A DNA stretch of 64,000 nucleotides from JAZKJD01 sp040384585. Lineage in GTDB: Bacteria; Pseudomonadota; Gammaproteobacteria; Diplorickettsiales; Diplorickettsiaceae. Below, piece after piece: positions 37,255 to 47,321 of this stretch. Numbering within the stretch: the first letter of the stretch is position 1; each line of letters starts with the position of its first letter. The notes beneath the pieces are model-generated. The model saw only the letters and a list, made by a program, of their open reading frames with translations. It did not search any database and was not told the DNA's origin. The position numbers and the translations under genes are program-made. Location: NCBI GenBank assembly GCA_040384585.1, contig JAZKJD010000011.1:77386-141385 (forward strand). The letters are read 5' to 3'.

Positions 37255-37300
37255 AGCACCCTCCTTGGGTTTTTAAAAAAACGATACTACTCCATTTTTG

Positions 37301-38452
37301 CTATGGAGATAATTGTTCAAATGCCTGAGATGCTATTTTCTCCGCAAAAACTTTTCCAGTCCCCTTTAGACAGGGAAAAAAACAACCAAAAAATAAACTG
37401 GAAACAGAAAAATTTTTTCTTTTTGGAGGAGTATTTGAACTAACTGAAGGAAGATTAACCATTGTACTTGATAAGCCTAGCGTTGAATTATTTTCAATAC
37501 CATTAGTTGATGGCCCTCTAAAGATAGTTTTTCCACATTCCATAGTATCCTTATTTTCTTCGGCTACTTGACTAACACCTTTTTTAATTGTCCACGTTGT
37601 TATAGCAACACCAACAACGGCAGCGCCAATAGGGGCTAACAATGCTATCGATGCCAAGCTCAAGAAAGCAAAGGCGATGCCGCCGGCGACAAGCCCTAAA
37701 ATGATACCTAGGGCGATTACTTTCAAATAACCTCGTAACGCTGCTCGATAATGGTGATTAACCTTTTTTTCTGTATAAATCTCTTCTTCTTTTGCTAATT
37801 CTTTTTTAGCTTCTTTTTCTGCATATAGAGTATCATTTTCTATATCATTAGCAGGGTTCATTTTAAAAGTATACCTATGTACTTTTCCCCCTATTACTAT
37901 ATAGATCCTTCCTGAGAGAAGATCACAGCCTCCTTCTTTTATGGGCAAAAGAGTTGACTCATCCATGAGTTCTCTAATATCTATTTGCAAACTTGGATCA
38001 TTAGTCTCTGATTTTTTGACTGTCGTAATTAACTTCTCATTCAACGTATTAAAAATTGTATGGAAGCGCTTACCTACAGTATCCTTTCCTTTTTCATAAA
38101 CTATTAAAAGACCGTGCGGTTTATCTGGAATAATCTTATCGCCAACCAATTGTGCCAAACGAGGAATTGTATGTCCTTTGACTTTTTCTTTAAATTTATC
38201 CCAAAAGGATTCCTCCATTTCATTACGTGCACCAATAATTCTGAGGTGATCATTTTTTTTAGATAATTTATCCTTGAGAGGTAAAGCGTAAATATCTCCA
38301 TGATCATCCTTGTAGAAAGTTAAGATCGAAGAACCGTCAGTAGTCGCGTTTGGCAACTTGTTTACCCAATTTTCTGCCTCTTCTTTGTTGGGATATACAT
38401 AGATTTCCTCACTTAGATTACAGAGGGATTTGCAATCAACGATCGATGACAT
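37301..38452 (-). CDS. Unknown protein with a hydrophobic hairpin, 383 aa
   Basis: No family recognised. The first 220 residues look soluble and mixed alpha/beta, ending in a charged Lys/Glu helix (AEKEAKKELAKEEEIYTEKK). Residues about 245-295 form two adjacent membrane-type segments rich in Gly and Ala (VIALGIILGLVAGGIAFAFL and LAPIGAAVVGVAITTW). The C-terminal 85 residues are Ser/Asn/Thr-rich with a short Phe/Cys cluster (SLFFGCFFPCLKG). The layout of a soluble head, a hydrophobic hairpin and a disordered tail occurs in effectors that insert into host vacuole membranes. That parallel is inference; no secretion signal is demonstrable. Upstream 38453-38685 is very AT-rich without a gene. Confidence 0.7.
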   Translation of the reverse strand: MSSIVDCKSLCNLSEEIYVYPNKEEAENWVNKLPNATTDGSSILTFYKDDHGDIYALPLKDKLSKKNDHLRIIGARNEMEESFWDKFKEKVKGHTIPRLAQLVGDKIIPDKPHGLLIVYEKGKDTVGKRFHTIFNTLNEKLITTVKKSETNDPSLQIDIRELMDESTLLPIKEGGCDLLSGRIYIVIGGKVHRYTFKMNPANDIENDTLYAEKEAKKELAKEEEIYTEKKVNHHYRAALRGYLKVIALGIILGLVAGGIAFAFLSLASIALLAPIGAAVVGVAITTWTIKKGVSQVAEENKDTMECGKTIFRGPSTNGIENNSTLGLSSTMVNLPSVSSNTPPKRKNFSVSSLFFGCFFPCLKGTGKVFAEKIASQAFEQLSP

Positions 38453-38685
38453 ATGATTTATCTTATTTTTATTATTTCAATATCCCATGATACTAATAAA
38501 AAACAAAACAATTATCAAATAAAAAAAATAATAGAACAAGCTTATAGTTTATTATTTATTAAAAATAAAATCATAGAAAATTAATACTTAAGCGTAGCTT
38601 AAGGTAAAAGCTATGCGGCGTTTCAAGCTAATTTTATAAATAAATCCCAATAATCATGTAATAATATTTTTTATAATAAATAATT

Positions 38686-39576
38686 TTATTTTGTATGATT
38701 ATTCTTATTCCAATGCAATTTTGTACGTAAGGTTTCAAAATAATTATAATCTAGAGGATGGATCAAACGTAATGCGTTGGCATTTTTTTGGATACTAATA
38801 TCGGCGTCAATAGGAACAGAGATTCGTGCTTGTCCATCGCAGCTTAAGCACGGCGGTGCCAAACTGGAGGTGTCGATGTGAATAACGATATGGCTTTTCG
38901 CATTGACGACAATCGGTCTTGCACTTAAGGTGTGAGGAAACATGGGAACTAACACGATAGCGTCTAACTGCGGCTGTAAAATCGGTCCGCCACCCGATAA
39001 GGCATAAGCCGTTGAACCGGTAGGGGTAGCTACAATCAAACCATCCGCCTGCTGTACGCAGACAAATTGGTCATCAATGGTAATAGAAAATTCGATCATA
39101 CGGGCTACGTTTCCAGGCATCAACACGACTTCATTCAAGGCAATACCTGACTGTACCTTATCTCCTTGCAATGTGATCGTAGCATTTAGTAAAAATCGTT
39201 TTTCTTCTTGATAATGACCTTCCAGCACGTCGCCAATTTTCTTTTCTAAATCTTGTGGGCGGATATCGGTAAGAAAACCCAAACGTCCTCGATTAATGCC
39301 CAACACCGGAATATCATTTTCCACCACGCTATGGGCAGCGTTGATGAGACTGCCATCACCGCCTACCACAATCATCAAATCAATCTTCCCTCTTTGCAAC
39401 TGTGCTCGAGAGAAGCGATCACACGGACGATTCTTTAAGGATTTTGCTGTCTCCTCCTCAACGAGTACCGTAAAGCCGGTTGACTGCAAATAATCTAAGA
39501 CAGCGATGAGCGTATCGCTAACATCTCTCATTCCTTGTCTGCCAATTAAACCGATGGTAGTAAAGCTTTTGGACAT
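38686..39576 (-). CDS. nadK: NAD kinase
   Basis: Phosphorylates NAD to NADP. It has the GGDG motif in LMIVVGGDGSLINAAH, then INRGRLGFLTDI, and the NE/D and substrate region in GIALNEVVLMPG and ADGLIVATPTGSTAYALSGGGPI. The length of 296 aa is normal. AGGAAA lies about 7 bases before the ATG. It is divergent from grpE, a very common gammaproteobacterial arrangement. Confidence 0.96.
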   Translation of the reverse strand: MSKSFTTIGLIGRQGMRDVSDTLIAVLDYLQSTGFTVLVEEETAKSLKNRPCDRFSRAQLQRGKIDLMIVVGGDGSLINAAHSVVENDIPVLGINRGRLGFLTDIRPQDLEKKIGDVLEGHYQEEKRFLLNATITLQGDKVQSGIALNEVVLMPGNVARMIEFSITIDDQFVCVQQADGLIVATPTGSTAYALSGGGPILQPQLDAIVLVPMFPHTLSARPIVVNAKSHIVIHIDTSSLAPPCLSCDGQARISVPIDADISIQKNANALRLIHPLDYNYFETLRTKLHWNKNNHTK

Positions 39577-39634
39577 GGGTATTTCCTAATGTGAATTCCG
39601 CTATCCTGAGCAAATAGTGATGTATAGTCAAATT

Positions 39635-39656
39635 ATTGCATTTTAAAAAATGCAAT
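39635..39656. promoter_or_regulatory. Hairpin in the nadK-grpE divergent region
   Basis: ATTGCATTTT and AAAATGCAAT form a 10-bp stem with a 2-base loop, midway between two divergent genes. It could be an operator or a transcript hairpin. Nothing else supports a role. Confidence 0.3.
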
Positions 39657-39770
39657 AGACAGCGAGTTGAGCCATAAGCTTGAATCCTAAGTCTTTACGC
39701 TACATAATCTCTCCCATAATTGTAGATACCTATCTATTTTCTTTCTTTAGAAAACGGGAGACTTATTAAC

Positions 39771-40430
39771 ATGAGTAAAAATGAGAGCTCTAAAACAAAA
39801 ACCTGGGAAAAATTAACTTCTCAAGCGGATAAAGAAGCTGCGGTCAATGAGTCGGCAGTTAATGAGGAAACCTCCTCAGTAAAAAAATCAGTATCGTCTT
39901 CGCCTAATAAATTAACGCATCCCGCCTATGAGGCCTTAGAAGAACAGCTACTCAAGACGGAAACCCAGTTAGAGGAACATAAAAGCAAATTAATCCAATT
40001 GAAAGAACAAGAGGCTTATCGTCTTGCTGAAATGGAAAATATCCGACGTCGCTGTAAGCTAGATGTTGAAAATGCTTATAAATTTTCTTTAGAAAAGTTT
40101 ATTAAAGACCTACTTCCGGTAAAGGACAGTCTGGAAGCGGCATTATTAGTCACCGGTGCGAAAGCAGAAAATGACTCAGTTTTGAAAGGGGTAAAATTAA
40201 CACTACAGGCCTTACAAAAAGTATTAGAGAGAAATGGTATTAAAACCATTGACCCTTCTTCGGGCGAAACCTTTGACGCGCATTACCACCAAGCGATGTT
40301 GACGGAAGAAAATGAGCAGCAAGCGCCGAACACCATCCTTAAAGTCCTACAAAAAGGCTATTTGCTTAATGAACGGCTTATGCGTCCTGCGATGGTCGTT
40401 GTCGCCAAAGCCATTGAGGAAAATTCATAA
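39771..40430 (+). CDS. grpE: Nucleotide exchange factor GrpE
   Basis: Releases ADP from DnaK. The protein is 219 aa with an acidic, Ser-rich N-terminus, a long coiled-coil region (EEQLLKTETQLEEHKSKLIQLKEQEAYRLAEMENIRRR) and the C-terminal beta domain with GIKTIDPSSGETFDAHYHQAM and GYLLNERLMRPAMVVVAK. GGGAGA stands about 10 bases before the ATG. It is first in grpE-dnaK-dnaJ, but 217 bases separate it from dnaK, which appears to have its own promoter. Confidence 0.96.
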   Translation: MSKNESSKTKTWEKLTSQADKEAAVNESAVNEETSSVKKSVSSSPNKLTHPAYEALEEQLLKTETQLEEHKSKLIQLKEQEAYRLAEMENIRRRCKLDVENAYKFSLEKFIKDLLPVKDSLEAALLVTGAKAENDSVLKGVKLTLQALQKVLERNGIKTIDPSSGETFDAHYHQAMLTEENEQQAPNTILKVLQKGYLLNERLMRPAMVVVAKAIEENS

Positions 40431-40446
40431 ATGTCGGTGAAGGCAT

Positions 40447-40475
40447 CTTGAAAATGGCCTCGCTAAGCCCAATTT
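40447..40475 (+). promoter_or_regulatory. Candidate heat-shock (sigma-32 type) promoter of dnaK
   Basis: CTTGAAA (40447-40453), a 14-base spacer, then GCCCAATTT (40467-40475), close to the sigma-32 pattern CTTGAAA-N14-CCCCATNT. It lies right after grpE and about 170 bases before the dnaK start. Function is inferred from the match and the gene downstream. Confidence 0.5.
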
Positions 40476-40535
40476 TAATAAAGTTGTTAGTTTTTCAGCT
40501 AACTGACTGTTTTTAACTCAAAATATAAAAAGATT

Positions 40536-40581
40536 TTAGGTTCTGTTTCTAACGTGATAATTGTTGTCATCCAGAACCTAG
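40536..40581. repeat. Family D terminal repeats only, D4
   Basis: TTAGGTTCTGTTTCTAA and, 20 bases later, CCAGAACCTAGA form an inverted pair between grpE and dnaK. It looks like a D element reduced to its two ends. It would lie in the 5' leader of a transcript from the candidate dnaK promoter. Confidence 0.55.
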
Positions 40582-40647
40582 ATGAGGCTTACGCTAAATA
40601 AATCGTAGGTTCAACTGGAAAAATTAGCTATTTATGCGGAGAACACT

Positions 40648-42621
40648 ATGGCAAGTGCAAAAATAATCGGCATCGATTTGGGTACCACAAACTCCTGTGT
40701 TGCCATTATGGAAGGTGGCAAACCTAAGGTAATAGAAAATAAGGAAGGACGACGGACAACGCCTTCTGTCGTTAGCTATGACAGCAATGAAATCAAAGTC
40801 GGTGAGGTAGCGAAACGACAATCCGTTACTAAGCCAAAAGATACCCTTTATGCAGTAAAACGTCTGATAGGCCGTCGCTTCAAAGATGATGCGGTGCAAA
40901 AAGACATTAAGATGGTCCCCTACAAAATTATTGAGGCTGAAAATGGTGATGCCTGGCTAGAGGTGGGTGGTAAAAAATTGTCACCACAACAAGTTTCTGC
41001 GCAAATCTTAATGAAGTTAAAAAGTGACGCTGAGGCTTATTTAGGTCACGAGGTCAAAGAAGCCGTTATTACGGTGCCTGCTTATTTCAATGACTCTCAA
41101 CGTCAAGCCACGAAAGATGCAGGCCGTATCGCTGGACTTGAAGTGAAACGTATTATCAATGAACCTACGGCAGCAGCTTTGGCGTATGGTCTAGACAAAA
41201 AACGGGGTGATTCTACCGTTGCTGTCTACGATTTGGGGGGCGGTACTTTTGATATTTCGATTATTGAAATTGCTGAAATCGATGGCGAACATCAATTTGA
41301 AGTATTAGCAACGAATGGCGATACCTTCCTAGGTGGTGAAGACTTTGATCTACGTGTTATTAATTATCTTGCGGATGAGTTTAAAAAAGATCAGGGTATT
41401 GATCTGCACAATGATCCGCTGGCGCTACAACGTCTTAAAGAAGCCGCTGAAAAGGCGAAAATTGAACTTTCATCTGCGCAAGAAACAGAGATCAATCTAC
41501 CTTATATCACAGCAGACAGTAGTGGTCCAAAACATCTACATATCAAACTGACCCGCGCAAAATTAGAATCATTAGTAGAAGATCTGATTGAACGTACCAT
41601 AGGTCCTTGTAAAACAGCGATTAAAGATGCGAAGATCTCTATGGATAAAATCACCCAGGTTATCTTAGTGGGTGGACAGACACGTATGCCTAAAGTACAG
41701 GAAGTTGTTAAAAACTTCTTTAAAAAAGATGCACGTCATGATGTAAATCCTGATGAAGCGGTTGCGATCGGTGCCGCTATTCAAGGCGGTGTATTGGCCG
41801 GCGACGTTAAAGATGTCTTGCTACTTGATGTTACACCACTTTCTTTAGGAATAGAAACCTTAGGTGGTGTTATGACTAAGCTGATTGAAAAAAATACCAC
41901 GATTCCAACCAAAGCCAGCCAGACCTTTTCTACGGCTGACGATAACCAAACGGCGGTTACTATTCACGTGTTACAAGGTGAACGGGAAATGGCTTCTGCC
42001 AATAAATCACTAGGGCGTTTTGATTTGTCAGAAATCCCATCGGCGCCGCGCGGTACACCACAAATCGAGGTAACTTTTGATATCGATGCCAATGGTATTC
42101 TCAATGTGTCTGCTAAAAACAAAGCCACAGGCAAGGAACAAAAAATTGTCATTAAAGCGGCTAGCGGTTTATCGGAAGCAGAAATCCAGCAAATGGTAAG
42201 AGATGCTGAAACCCATGCGGATGATGATCGTAAGTTCCATGAACTGATACAGATTCGTAATCAGGCGGATAGTTTAATTCATGGGACCAGCAAAGCGTTA
42301 AAAGATGCAGGTGACAAAATCACTGCAGACGAAAAAGATCAACTAGAAAAAGCGGCTGAATCATTGAAAGAATCACTAAAAGGCAATGACAAAGCTGATA
42401 TTGAAACAAAACTTAAAGCGTTAACGGATATTTCGGAGAAAATGGCTGAACGTCTCTACGCCAAACCGAATGCTGATGCAGATACTACAACCCAATCTAC
42501 CGCTACAGATTCTACTCAGTCTACTGAAAAGGGTGATATTGAGGATGCCGTATTTGAAGAAGTAAAAGATAAAGACAAAGAAAAAGATAAAAAGGATAAG
42601 GATGATAAAGACAAAGAATAA
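40648..42621 (+). CDS. dnaK: Chaperone DnaK (Hsp70)
   Basis: An ATP-dependent chaperone of 657 aa. Signatures are [36 protein letters not shown] and [17 protein letters not shown]. The substrate-binding domain begins with [28 protein letters not shown] stands 6 bases before the ATG. The C-terminus is odd: after the usual FEEV ending it carries an extra run of alternating Lys, Asp and Glu (about 18 residues), encoded by a GATAAAGACAAAGA-like simple repeat, which lengthens the acidic tail. Confidence 0.98.
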   Translation: MASAKIIGIDLGTTNSCVAIMEGGKPKVIENKEGRRTTPSVVSYDSNEIKVGEVAKRQSVTKPKDTLYAVKRLIGRRFKDDAVQKDIKMVPYKIIEAENGDAWLEVGGKKLSPQQVSAQILMKLKSDAEAYLGHEVKEAVITVPAYFNDSQRQATKDAGRIAGLEVKRIINEPTAAALAYGLDKKRGDSTVAVYDLGGGTFDISIIEIAEIDGEHQFEVLATNGDTFLGGEDFDLRVINYLADEFKKDQGIDLHNDPLALQRLKEAAEKAKIELSSAQETEINLPYITADSSGPKHLHIKLTRAKLESLVEDLIERTIGPCKTAIKDAKISMDKITQVILVGGQTRMPKVQEVVKNFFKKDARHDVNPDEAVAIGAAIQGGVLAGDVKDVLLLDVTPLSLGIETLGGVMTKLIEKNTTIPTKASQTFSTADDNQTAVTIHVLQGEREMASANKSLGRFDLSEIPSAPRGTPQIEVTFDIDANGILNVSAKNKATGKEQKIVIKAASGLSEAEIQQMVRDAETHADDDRKFHELIQIRNQADSLIHGTSKALKDAGDKITADEKDQLEKAAESLKESLKGNDKADIETKLKALTDISEKMAERLYAKPNADADTTTQSTATDSTQSTEKGDIEDAVFEEVKDKDKEKDKKDKDDKDKE

Positions 42622-42691
42622 TCAGTAGTTTACTCTTTCTCAGGAAAAATTCTTTTTAAACAAGGATTTTTTCATCTTTGGTCCTTTATTT

Positions 42692-43858
42692 ATGGCAAAA
42701 CAAGATTATTATAAGTTATTAGGCGTTTCTCGTAATGCAAGCGGTAGTGACATAAAAAAAGCTTATCGAAAGCTTGCAATGAAACATCATCCTGATCGCA
42801 ACAAATCTGATAAAGCCTCGGAAGAAAAATTTAAAGAAGCGAAAGAAGCTTATGAAGTCTTATCTAATTCAGATAAGCGAGCACTCTACGATCAGTTTGG
42901 TCATGCCGGTGTTGAATCGGGCTTGGGTTCCAATGGCGGCGCTGCTGGTGCGGGTGGACGAGGCTTTAATTTTAGCGATGTCTTCGGTGATATGGGCGAT
43001 GTCTTCGGTGATATTTTTGGCGGTCGAGGGAGCAGTAGTCAGCAAGGACAAGGTCGCACAAAGCGTTCTGCAGACGCACAGCGTGGATCAGATCTACGTT
43101 ATACATTAGAACTCGATTTAGAAGCGGCGTTGCATGGTACAACGGTAGAAGTTCGCGTTCCTCGCTTAGCGACCTGTAAAAGCTGTGGTGGTTCAGGTGC
43201 ACGCAAAGGAAGCAAACCGATTATCTGTAAAACCTGTGAAGGTGCAGGTCAAGTTCGCATTCAACAAGGATTTTTCACAATTCAGCAAACCTGCCCTGAG
43301 TGTCATGGTCATGGCAGCATTATTAAAGATCCCTGTCCAGATTGTCGCGGCCAAGGCCAAGTACAAGAGGCAAAAACCCTGTCCGTTAAAATTCCAGCAG
43401 GAATTGATGAAGGCAATCGAATTCGATTAAGCGGTGAGGGTGAAGCCGGTATGCATGGTGCACTTGCTGGCGATCTTTATATACAAATTCACTTAAGGCC
43501 GCATCCCTTATTTAAACGCGAAGGTAATCATTTATATTCTGATGTGCCCATCAGTTTTACACAGGCGATATTAGGCGGAGAGATTGAAGTCCCTACGTTA
43601 ACAGGGATTGTGAAATTACATATTCCTGCTGAAACGCAAAGTGGAAAGATTTTACGTTTGCGTGGAAAAGGTGTTCCAGGGCGTCCCGGTGTAACGGGTG
43701 ATCTACTGTGCCGTGTTTTTGTAGAAACGCCGATTAATCTAAACCAAGAACAAAAAAAATTAGCGGCTACCTTAGAAAAAGAGCTAAAAACAGGAAATCA
43801 TTATCCTAAGGCGCGTCAATGGTTTGAAAGTGTTAGTAAATTTTTTACGAAAAATTAG
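42692..43858 (+). CDS. dnaJ: Chaperone DnaJ (Hsp40)
   Basis: Co-chaperone that stimulates DnaK, 388 aa. The J domain has the HPD motif in [14 protein letters not shown]. The G/F-rich region contains a short tandem duplication ([16 protein letters not shown]). Four zinc motifs follow: [24 protein letters not shown] and CPDCRGQG. C-terminal substrate domains complete the protein. It is 70 bases after dnaK and very likely in its operon. The stop TAG (43856-43858) belongs to a family D repeat end. Confidence 0.98.
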   Translation: MAKQDYYKLLGVSRNASGSDIKKAYRKLAMKHHPDRNKSDKASEEKFKEAKEAYEVLSNSDKRALYDQFGHAGVESGLGSNGGAAGAGGRGFNFSDVFGDMGDVFGDIFGGRGSSSQQGQGRTKRSADAQRGSDLRYTLELDLEAALHGTTVEVRVPRLATCKSCGGSGARKGSKPIICKTCEGAGQVRIQQGFFTIQQTCPECHGHGSIIKDPCPDCRGQGQVQEAKTLSVKIPAGIDEGNRIRLSGEGEAGMHGALAGDLYIQIHLRPHPLFKREGNHLYSDVPISFTQAILGGEIEVPTLTGIVKLHIPAETQSGKILRLRGKGVPGRPGVTGDLLCRVFVETPINLNQEQKKLAATLEKELKTGNHYPKARQWFESVSKFFTKN

Positions 43859-43882
43859 GTTCTATCTCTAAAGACAATCCAA
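43855..43882 (+). repeat. Family D repeat end, D5
   Basis: TTAGGTTCTATCTCTAAAGAC overlaps the dnaJ stop codon and matches the D terminal consensus TTAGGTTCTGTCTCTAAAG. No matching right end is evident before greA, so this is a remnant. Confidence 0.6.
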
Positions 43883-43979
43883 TAACGAAACCAAGTAAAA
43901 GACGAAGCTTACGCCTCGAAAAATTTATTTAAAGCAGGTATGATCAGTGGAAGCCAGTTGAAAGCAATAGAGAAAAATC

Positions 43980-44456
43980 ATGAATAAAGTTCCCATGACA
44001 AATGTCGGTGCCAAACACCTAGAACAAGAACTACATGAATTAAAAACCAGAAAACGTCCACAAGTGATTGATGCTATTGCTGAAGCCCGTGCACATGGCG
44101 ATCTCAAGGAAAATGCCGAATACCATGCTGCTAAAGAATCTCAAGGCTTTATTGAAGGGCGAATTGCTGAAATTGAAAATAAATTGGCGACGGCGCAAAT
44201 CATCGATGTCAGCAGAATTACAAATCATGGTAAGGTTATCTTTGGTGCTACCGTTCATCTTATCAATACAAAAACGAAGGAAGCCTTTACCTATCAAATC
44301 GTGGGCGAAGATGAGGCCGATATTAAGCAGTGCAAAATTTCGGTGGCTTCCCCTATCGCAAGAGCCCTGATAGGAAAAGAAGAAGGCGATATCGTCGATG
44401 TGCAGACGCCAGCAGGATTGCTTAATTTAGAAATTGATAAAGTGGAATATATTTAA
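43980..44456 (+). CDS. greA: Transcription elongation factor GreA
   Basis: Rescues backtracked RNA polymerase by stimulating transcript cleavage. The protein is 158 aa with an N-terminal coiled coil, including the tip motif [18 protein letters not shown] with the acidic residues that act at the polymerase active site. The C-terminal FKBP-like domain has [22 protein letters not shown]. The usual neighbour carAB is missing between dnaJ and greA; only 121 bases with a D remnant separate them. Confidence 0.97.
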   Translation: MNKVPMTNVGAKHLEQELHELKTRKRPQVIDAIAEARAHGDLKENAEYHAAKESQGFIEGRIAEIENKLATAQIIDVSRITNHGKVIFGATVHLINTKTKEAFTYQIVGEDEADIKQCKISVASPIARALIGKEEGDIVDVQTPAGLLNLEIDKVEYI

Positions 44457-44511
44457 ATTAAATGGGCTTGATTTCTCCTCATTTTTCATTTCCACTCCAC
44501 TTGGAAAAATA

Positions 44512-45141
44512 TTATTTTTTCTTTCCAAGAATTGAAATGTTTTCATTATTTTTCTTTTTTTCTAAGATTTCTGCCAACTCTTGAGCCGTTAATCTAATCC
44601 GTACACATCCCCGATGACTAAGTGCCTCTTTTTTTACCACTTTAGAATTCTTCTTTTCTTTTTCTACAGCAAAAGGGTGATTCTCGGGTAATAAAATTTC
44701 GCTAGTTTCTTCATATGGCTTAAATGATGGTGTAGGTGTGTTAGAAAAAAATTGAGAACTGATTAATGGCTTGTTATTTTCCTCTTTCTTTAGCTTTGGG
44801 ATCTGAGGAGGTAGAACTGTAGTAGATTGCTGACTCGTTTCTGAATTAGCAGGGAGAGTATTAACTAGTGATTGAATCCTTGAAAATTCTAAATCATCTT
44901 TTTTTATCTTTAGGGTTGGCTCATCTCTCTCCTTTCTGTCTTTTATCCAGTTATCGTAATCCCAATAGTAAATTTTATACTCCTGAGGTAATGAATCCCA
45001 CCTATCAGGAAACGGGAAGCTACGAAATGCTGTTATTTCATTTTTAATTTTTTTACTTTCTTCTCTAGTAAATCCTGCTAGAGTAAAAACTGCAATGAAG
45101 TTTAATAGAATGGAAGCTTCTGTTCTTTGATCTGTTTCCAT
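44512..45141 (-). CDS. Protein of unknown function, 209 aa, disordered middle
   Basis: I recognise no domain. The first 60 residues look folded (LLNFIAVFTLAGFTREESKKIKNEI). Residues 75-165 are Pro/Ser/Thr/Lys-rich and probably disordered. The C-terminus is strongly basic and helical (LTAQELAEILEKKKNNENISILGKKK). No signal peptide or membrane helix. The gene is AT-rich, isolated and convergent with greA, with family C repeat C3 upstream. Could be a secreted effector or a lineage-specific protein; unproven. Confidence 0.62.
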   Translation of the reverse strand: METDQRTEASILLNFIAVFTLAGFTREESKKIKNEITAFRSFPFPDRWDSLPQEYKIYYWDYDNWIKDRKERDEPTLKIKKDDLEFSRIQSLVNTLPANSETSQQSTTVLPPQIPKLKKEENNKPLISSQFFSNTPTPSFKPYEETSEILLPENHPFAVEKEKKNSKVVKKEALSHRGCVRIRLTAQELAEILEKKKNNENISILGKKK

Positions 45142-45253
45142 ATGAAAAAATCTGTATAAAAAATAAAGTAAGACAGGAAAAACTTGAAGACGCTACGCTA
45201 CAGCCTTATCCTTAAACTTTTATTAAAATATTTTAATAAATTTTATAAAAACT

Positions 45254-45375
45254 CAGTACAGGACAAAAATTAAAGAACAGCCGGGTGACAGCGAATGCGA
45301 CTTCTTTTTGTGGCGTAAGCCAACAAAAAAAGTGCATTCGCTGGCAGGACCCGTGCCAGCCATAATTTAAGCGAA
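45254..45375 (+). repeat. Family C nested-hairpin repeat, copy C3
   Basis: CAGTACAGGACAAAAATTAAA, then the CAGCCGGGTGACAGCGAATGC arm, the centre CTTCTTTTTGTGGCGTAAGCC, an A-run, then GCATTCGCTGGC and AGGACCCGTGCCAGCC. Inner arms GCGAATGC/GCATTCGC pair perfectly. It lies just upstream of ccmF, where the genes ccmABCDE would be expected in many relatives. Confidence 0.8.
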
Positions 45376-45401
45376 TACAAAATAGTTTGGAAACACAATA
45401 A

Positions 45402-47321
45402 ATGGAATTTCATTATCTGCTTCTTGTTCTTTCTTTTTTGATCGCCTGTTCTCAGTGTGCTATTCCTTTCTGGGGCGCTTACAAACATTCAGTCGCCTGG
45501 ATGACATTAGCGAAACCCCTCGCTTGGATACAATTTTTATTAGTCACCCTCCTTTTTTTTAGCCTTAGTTTTTCTTTTCTTGGGAATGATTTTTCTTTGA
45601 TCTATGTCGCACAAAACTCGAATAGTCACTTACCTTGGATCTATCGTATTTGTGCGGTATGGGGTGGACATGAAGGATCGATATTATTATGGGTTTTCAT
45701 TTTAAATCTTTGGACAGTCGCGGTTACGTTATTTAATAAAAAAATAGAATTAACCACAGTCACACAAGTCATCGCTGTTCTAGGATTTATTAGTGCTGGA
45801 TTTTTATTGTTTCTGATAACACTTTCTAATCCATTTATAAGAACAACAGCGCTTATTCTTGAGGGCCGTGACCTCAATCCCTTATTGCAAGATCCCGGTT
45901 TAGTTTTTCATCCCCCTTTACTGTATATGGGTTATGTTGGTTTTTCAGTGAGCTTTGCATTTTCAATATCGGCTTTATTGCGTGGTCGTTTGGATAGACA
46001 GTGGGCAAGATGGGTTAGGCCGTGGACCTTATCGGCATGGTGTTTTTTGACATGGGGTATCGTCTCCGGAAGTTGGTGGGCTTATCGAGTATTGGGCTGG
46101 GGTGGTTGGTGGTTTTGGGATCCCGTTGAAAATGCATCCCTTTTACCTTGGTTAGCGGGGACCGCATTAATTCATTCGTTGTTAGTGTTGGAAAAAAGAG
46201 AAATAGTAAAAACCTGGGTTATTTTGCTAGCTATTCTGACATTTGCATTAAGTTTACTAGGAACTTTTATTGTTCGCTCAGGGATTTTAGTTTCTGTACA
46301 TGCCTTTGCTGTGGATCCTTGGCGTGGCGTATTTATGCTAGGCTTGCTGGCGTTAATCGTAGGTGCTGCGTTATTACTTTATGCTATTCGAATAAAGCGT
46401 TTTACTGTTAAGCCTTATGTGCTGCCACTGTTGTCAAAAGAAATGTTTTTAATAGGCAACAATATTTTATTGAGTGTTTCTGTGTTCACTATTTTGCTCG
46501 GTACGCTTTATCCCCTAATGATTGAAGTGCTAGGTTTAGGAAAATTATCGGTAGGAGCACCGTATTTTAATCGAGTTTTTTCACCATTGGCTGGGTTACT
46601 ATTGTTGTTGATGGGAGCTTCCTATTTGCTTAATGGAAATAAAATAAAAGGAAAGGGGTTGTTAAAACAATCCATTTGCTTACTGGTAACCGCAATAGGA
46701 ATCAGTATTCTTCTCATTGCCTTTTTTACACAGGGCTTGCAATGGAAGGTGATTTTCGGACTCACACTCGCATTGTGGATTATTGTGAATATGCTGCAAA
46801 TGCTTTGGCGATGTAAACAAAAAAAATTGACCTTACAGCAAATCTTTCGAACACGTGGCGCTATGTTGTTAGCACATCTCGGTGTTGCGGTTTCTGCTAT
46901 TGGAATTATATTGAGTAGTACTTATAGTTTACAGCGTGATGTGCGCATGATGGTAGGCGATACTGTGCAGTTAGGCAGGTATCAATTTGCGTTACAGGGT
47001 GTGTATGATCTGCAAGGACCTAATTATACCGGCGCAGAAGCGAATCTGCTTGTTAATATCCCTTCAAGGATTTTAAAACCACAATTACGCTATTACTCCA
47101 TTTCAGATATGGCTTTAAGTAAACCCGCTATTGATGCTGGATTATGGCGAGATTTGTACGTTGCTTTAGCTGAGCCTTTAAATCATAACGCATGGGCTTT
47201 ACGCTTTTATGTTAAGCCGTTTATTCGATGGATTTGGATGGGTGGTTTATTGATGGTAGCAGGAGGCCTTTGGTCAATATTACAAACTAAGAACAGACAA
47301 CGGATAAGGAATCTAAGCTAA
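45402..47321 (+). CDS. ccmF: Cytochrome c maturation heme lyase CcmF
   Basis: A 639-aa polytopic membrane protein that ligates heme to apocytochrome c with CcmH. The tryptophan-rich WWD-type motif is GWGGWWFWDPVENASLLPWL (about residues 230-250), and conserved His residues lie in the flanking loops (WGGHEGS near 86; PLLYMGYVG). About 13-15 membrane segments are evident. It begins the ccmFGH block; ccmG starts right after the ccmF stop. ccmABCDE are not in this window, so the system I genes are split. Confidence 0.95.
   Translation: MEFHYLLLVLSFLIACSQCAIPFWGAYKHSVAWMTLAKPLAWIQFLLVTLLFFSLSFSFLGNDFSLIYVAQNSNSHLPWIYRICAVWGGHEGSILLWVFILNLWTVAVTLFNKKIELTTVTQVIAVLGFISAGFLLFLITLSNPFIRTTALILEGRDLNPLLQDPGLVFHPPLLYMGYVGFSVSFAFSISALLRGRLDRQWARWVRPWTLSAWCFLTWGIVSGSWWAYRVLGWGGWWFWDPVENASLLPWLAGTALIHSLLVLEKREIVKTWVILLAILTFALSLLGTFIVRSGILVSVHAFAVDPWRGVFMLGLLALIVGAALLLYAIRIKRFTVKPYVLPLLSKEMFLIGNNILLSVSVFTILLGTLYPLMIEVLGLGKLSVGAPYFNRVFSPLAGLLLLLMGASYLLNGNKIKGKGLLKQSICLLVTAIGISILLIAFFTQGLQWKVIFGLTLALWIIVNMLQMLWRCKQKKLTLQQIFRTRGAMLLAHLGVAVSAIGIILSSTYSLQRDVRMMVGDTVQLGRYQFALQGVYDLQGPNYTGAEANLLVNIPSRILKPQLRYYSISDMALSKPAIDAGLWRDLYVALAEPLNHNAWALRFYVKPFIRWIWMGGLLMVAGGLWSILQTKNRQRIRNLS

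Noticed and set aside
39680..39725. Possible sigma-32 promoter before grpE (CTTGAAT ... CCCATAAT)
   Set aside because: The spacing is about 27 bases, far too long for the sigma-32 pattern.
42960..43030. Short tandem repeat in dnaJ as a possible unusual expansion
   Set aside because: It lies in the Gly/Phe-rich linker, where [13 protein letters not shown] repetition is normal for DnaJ.
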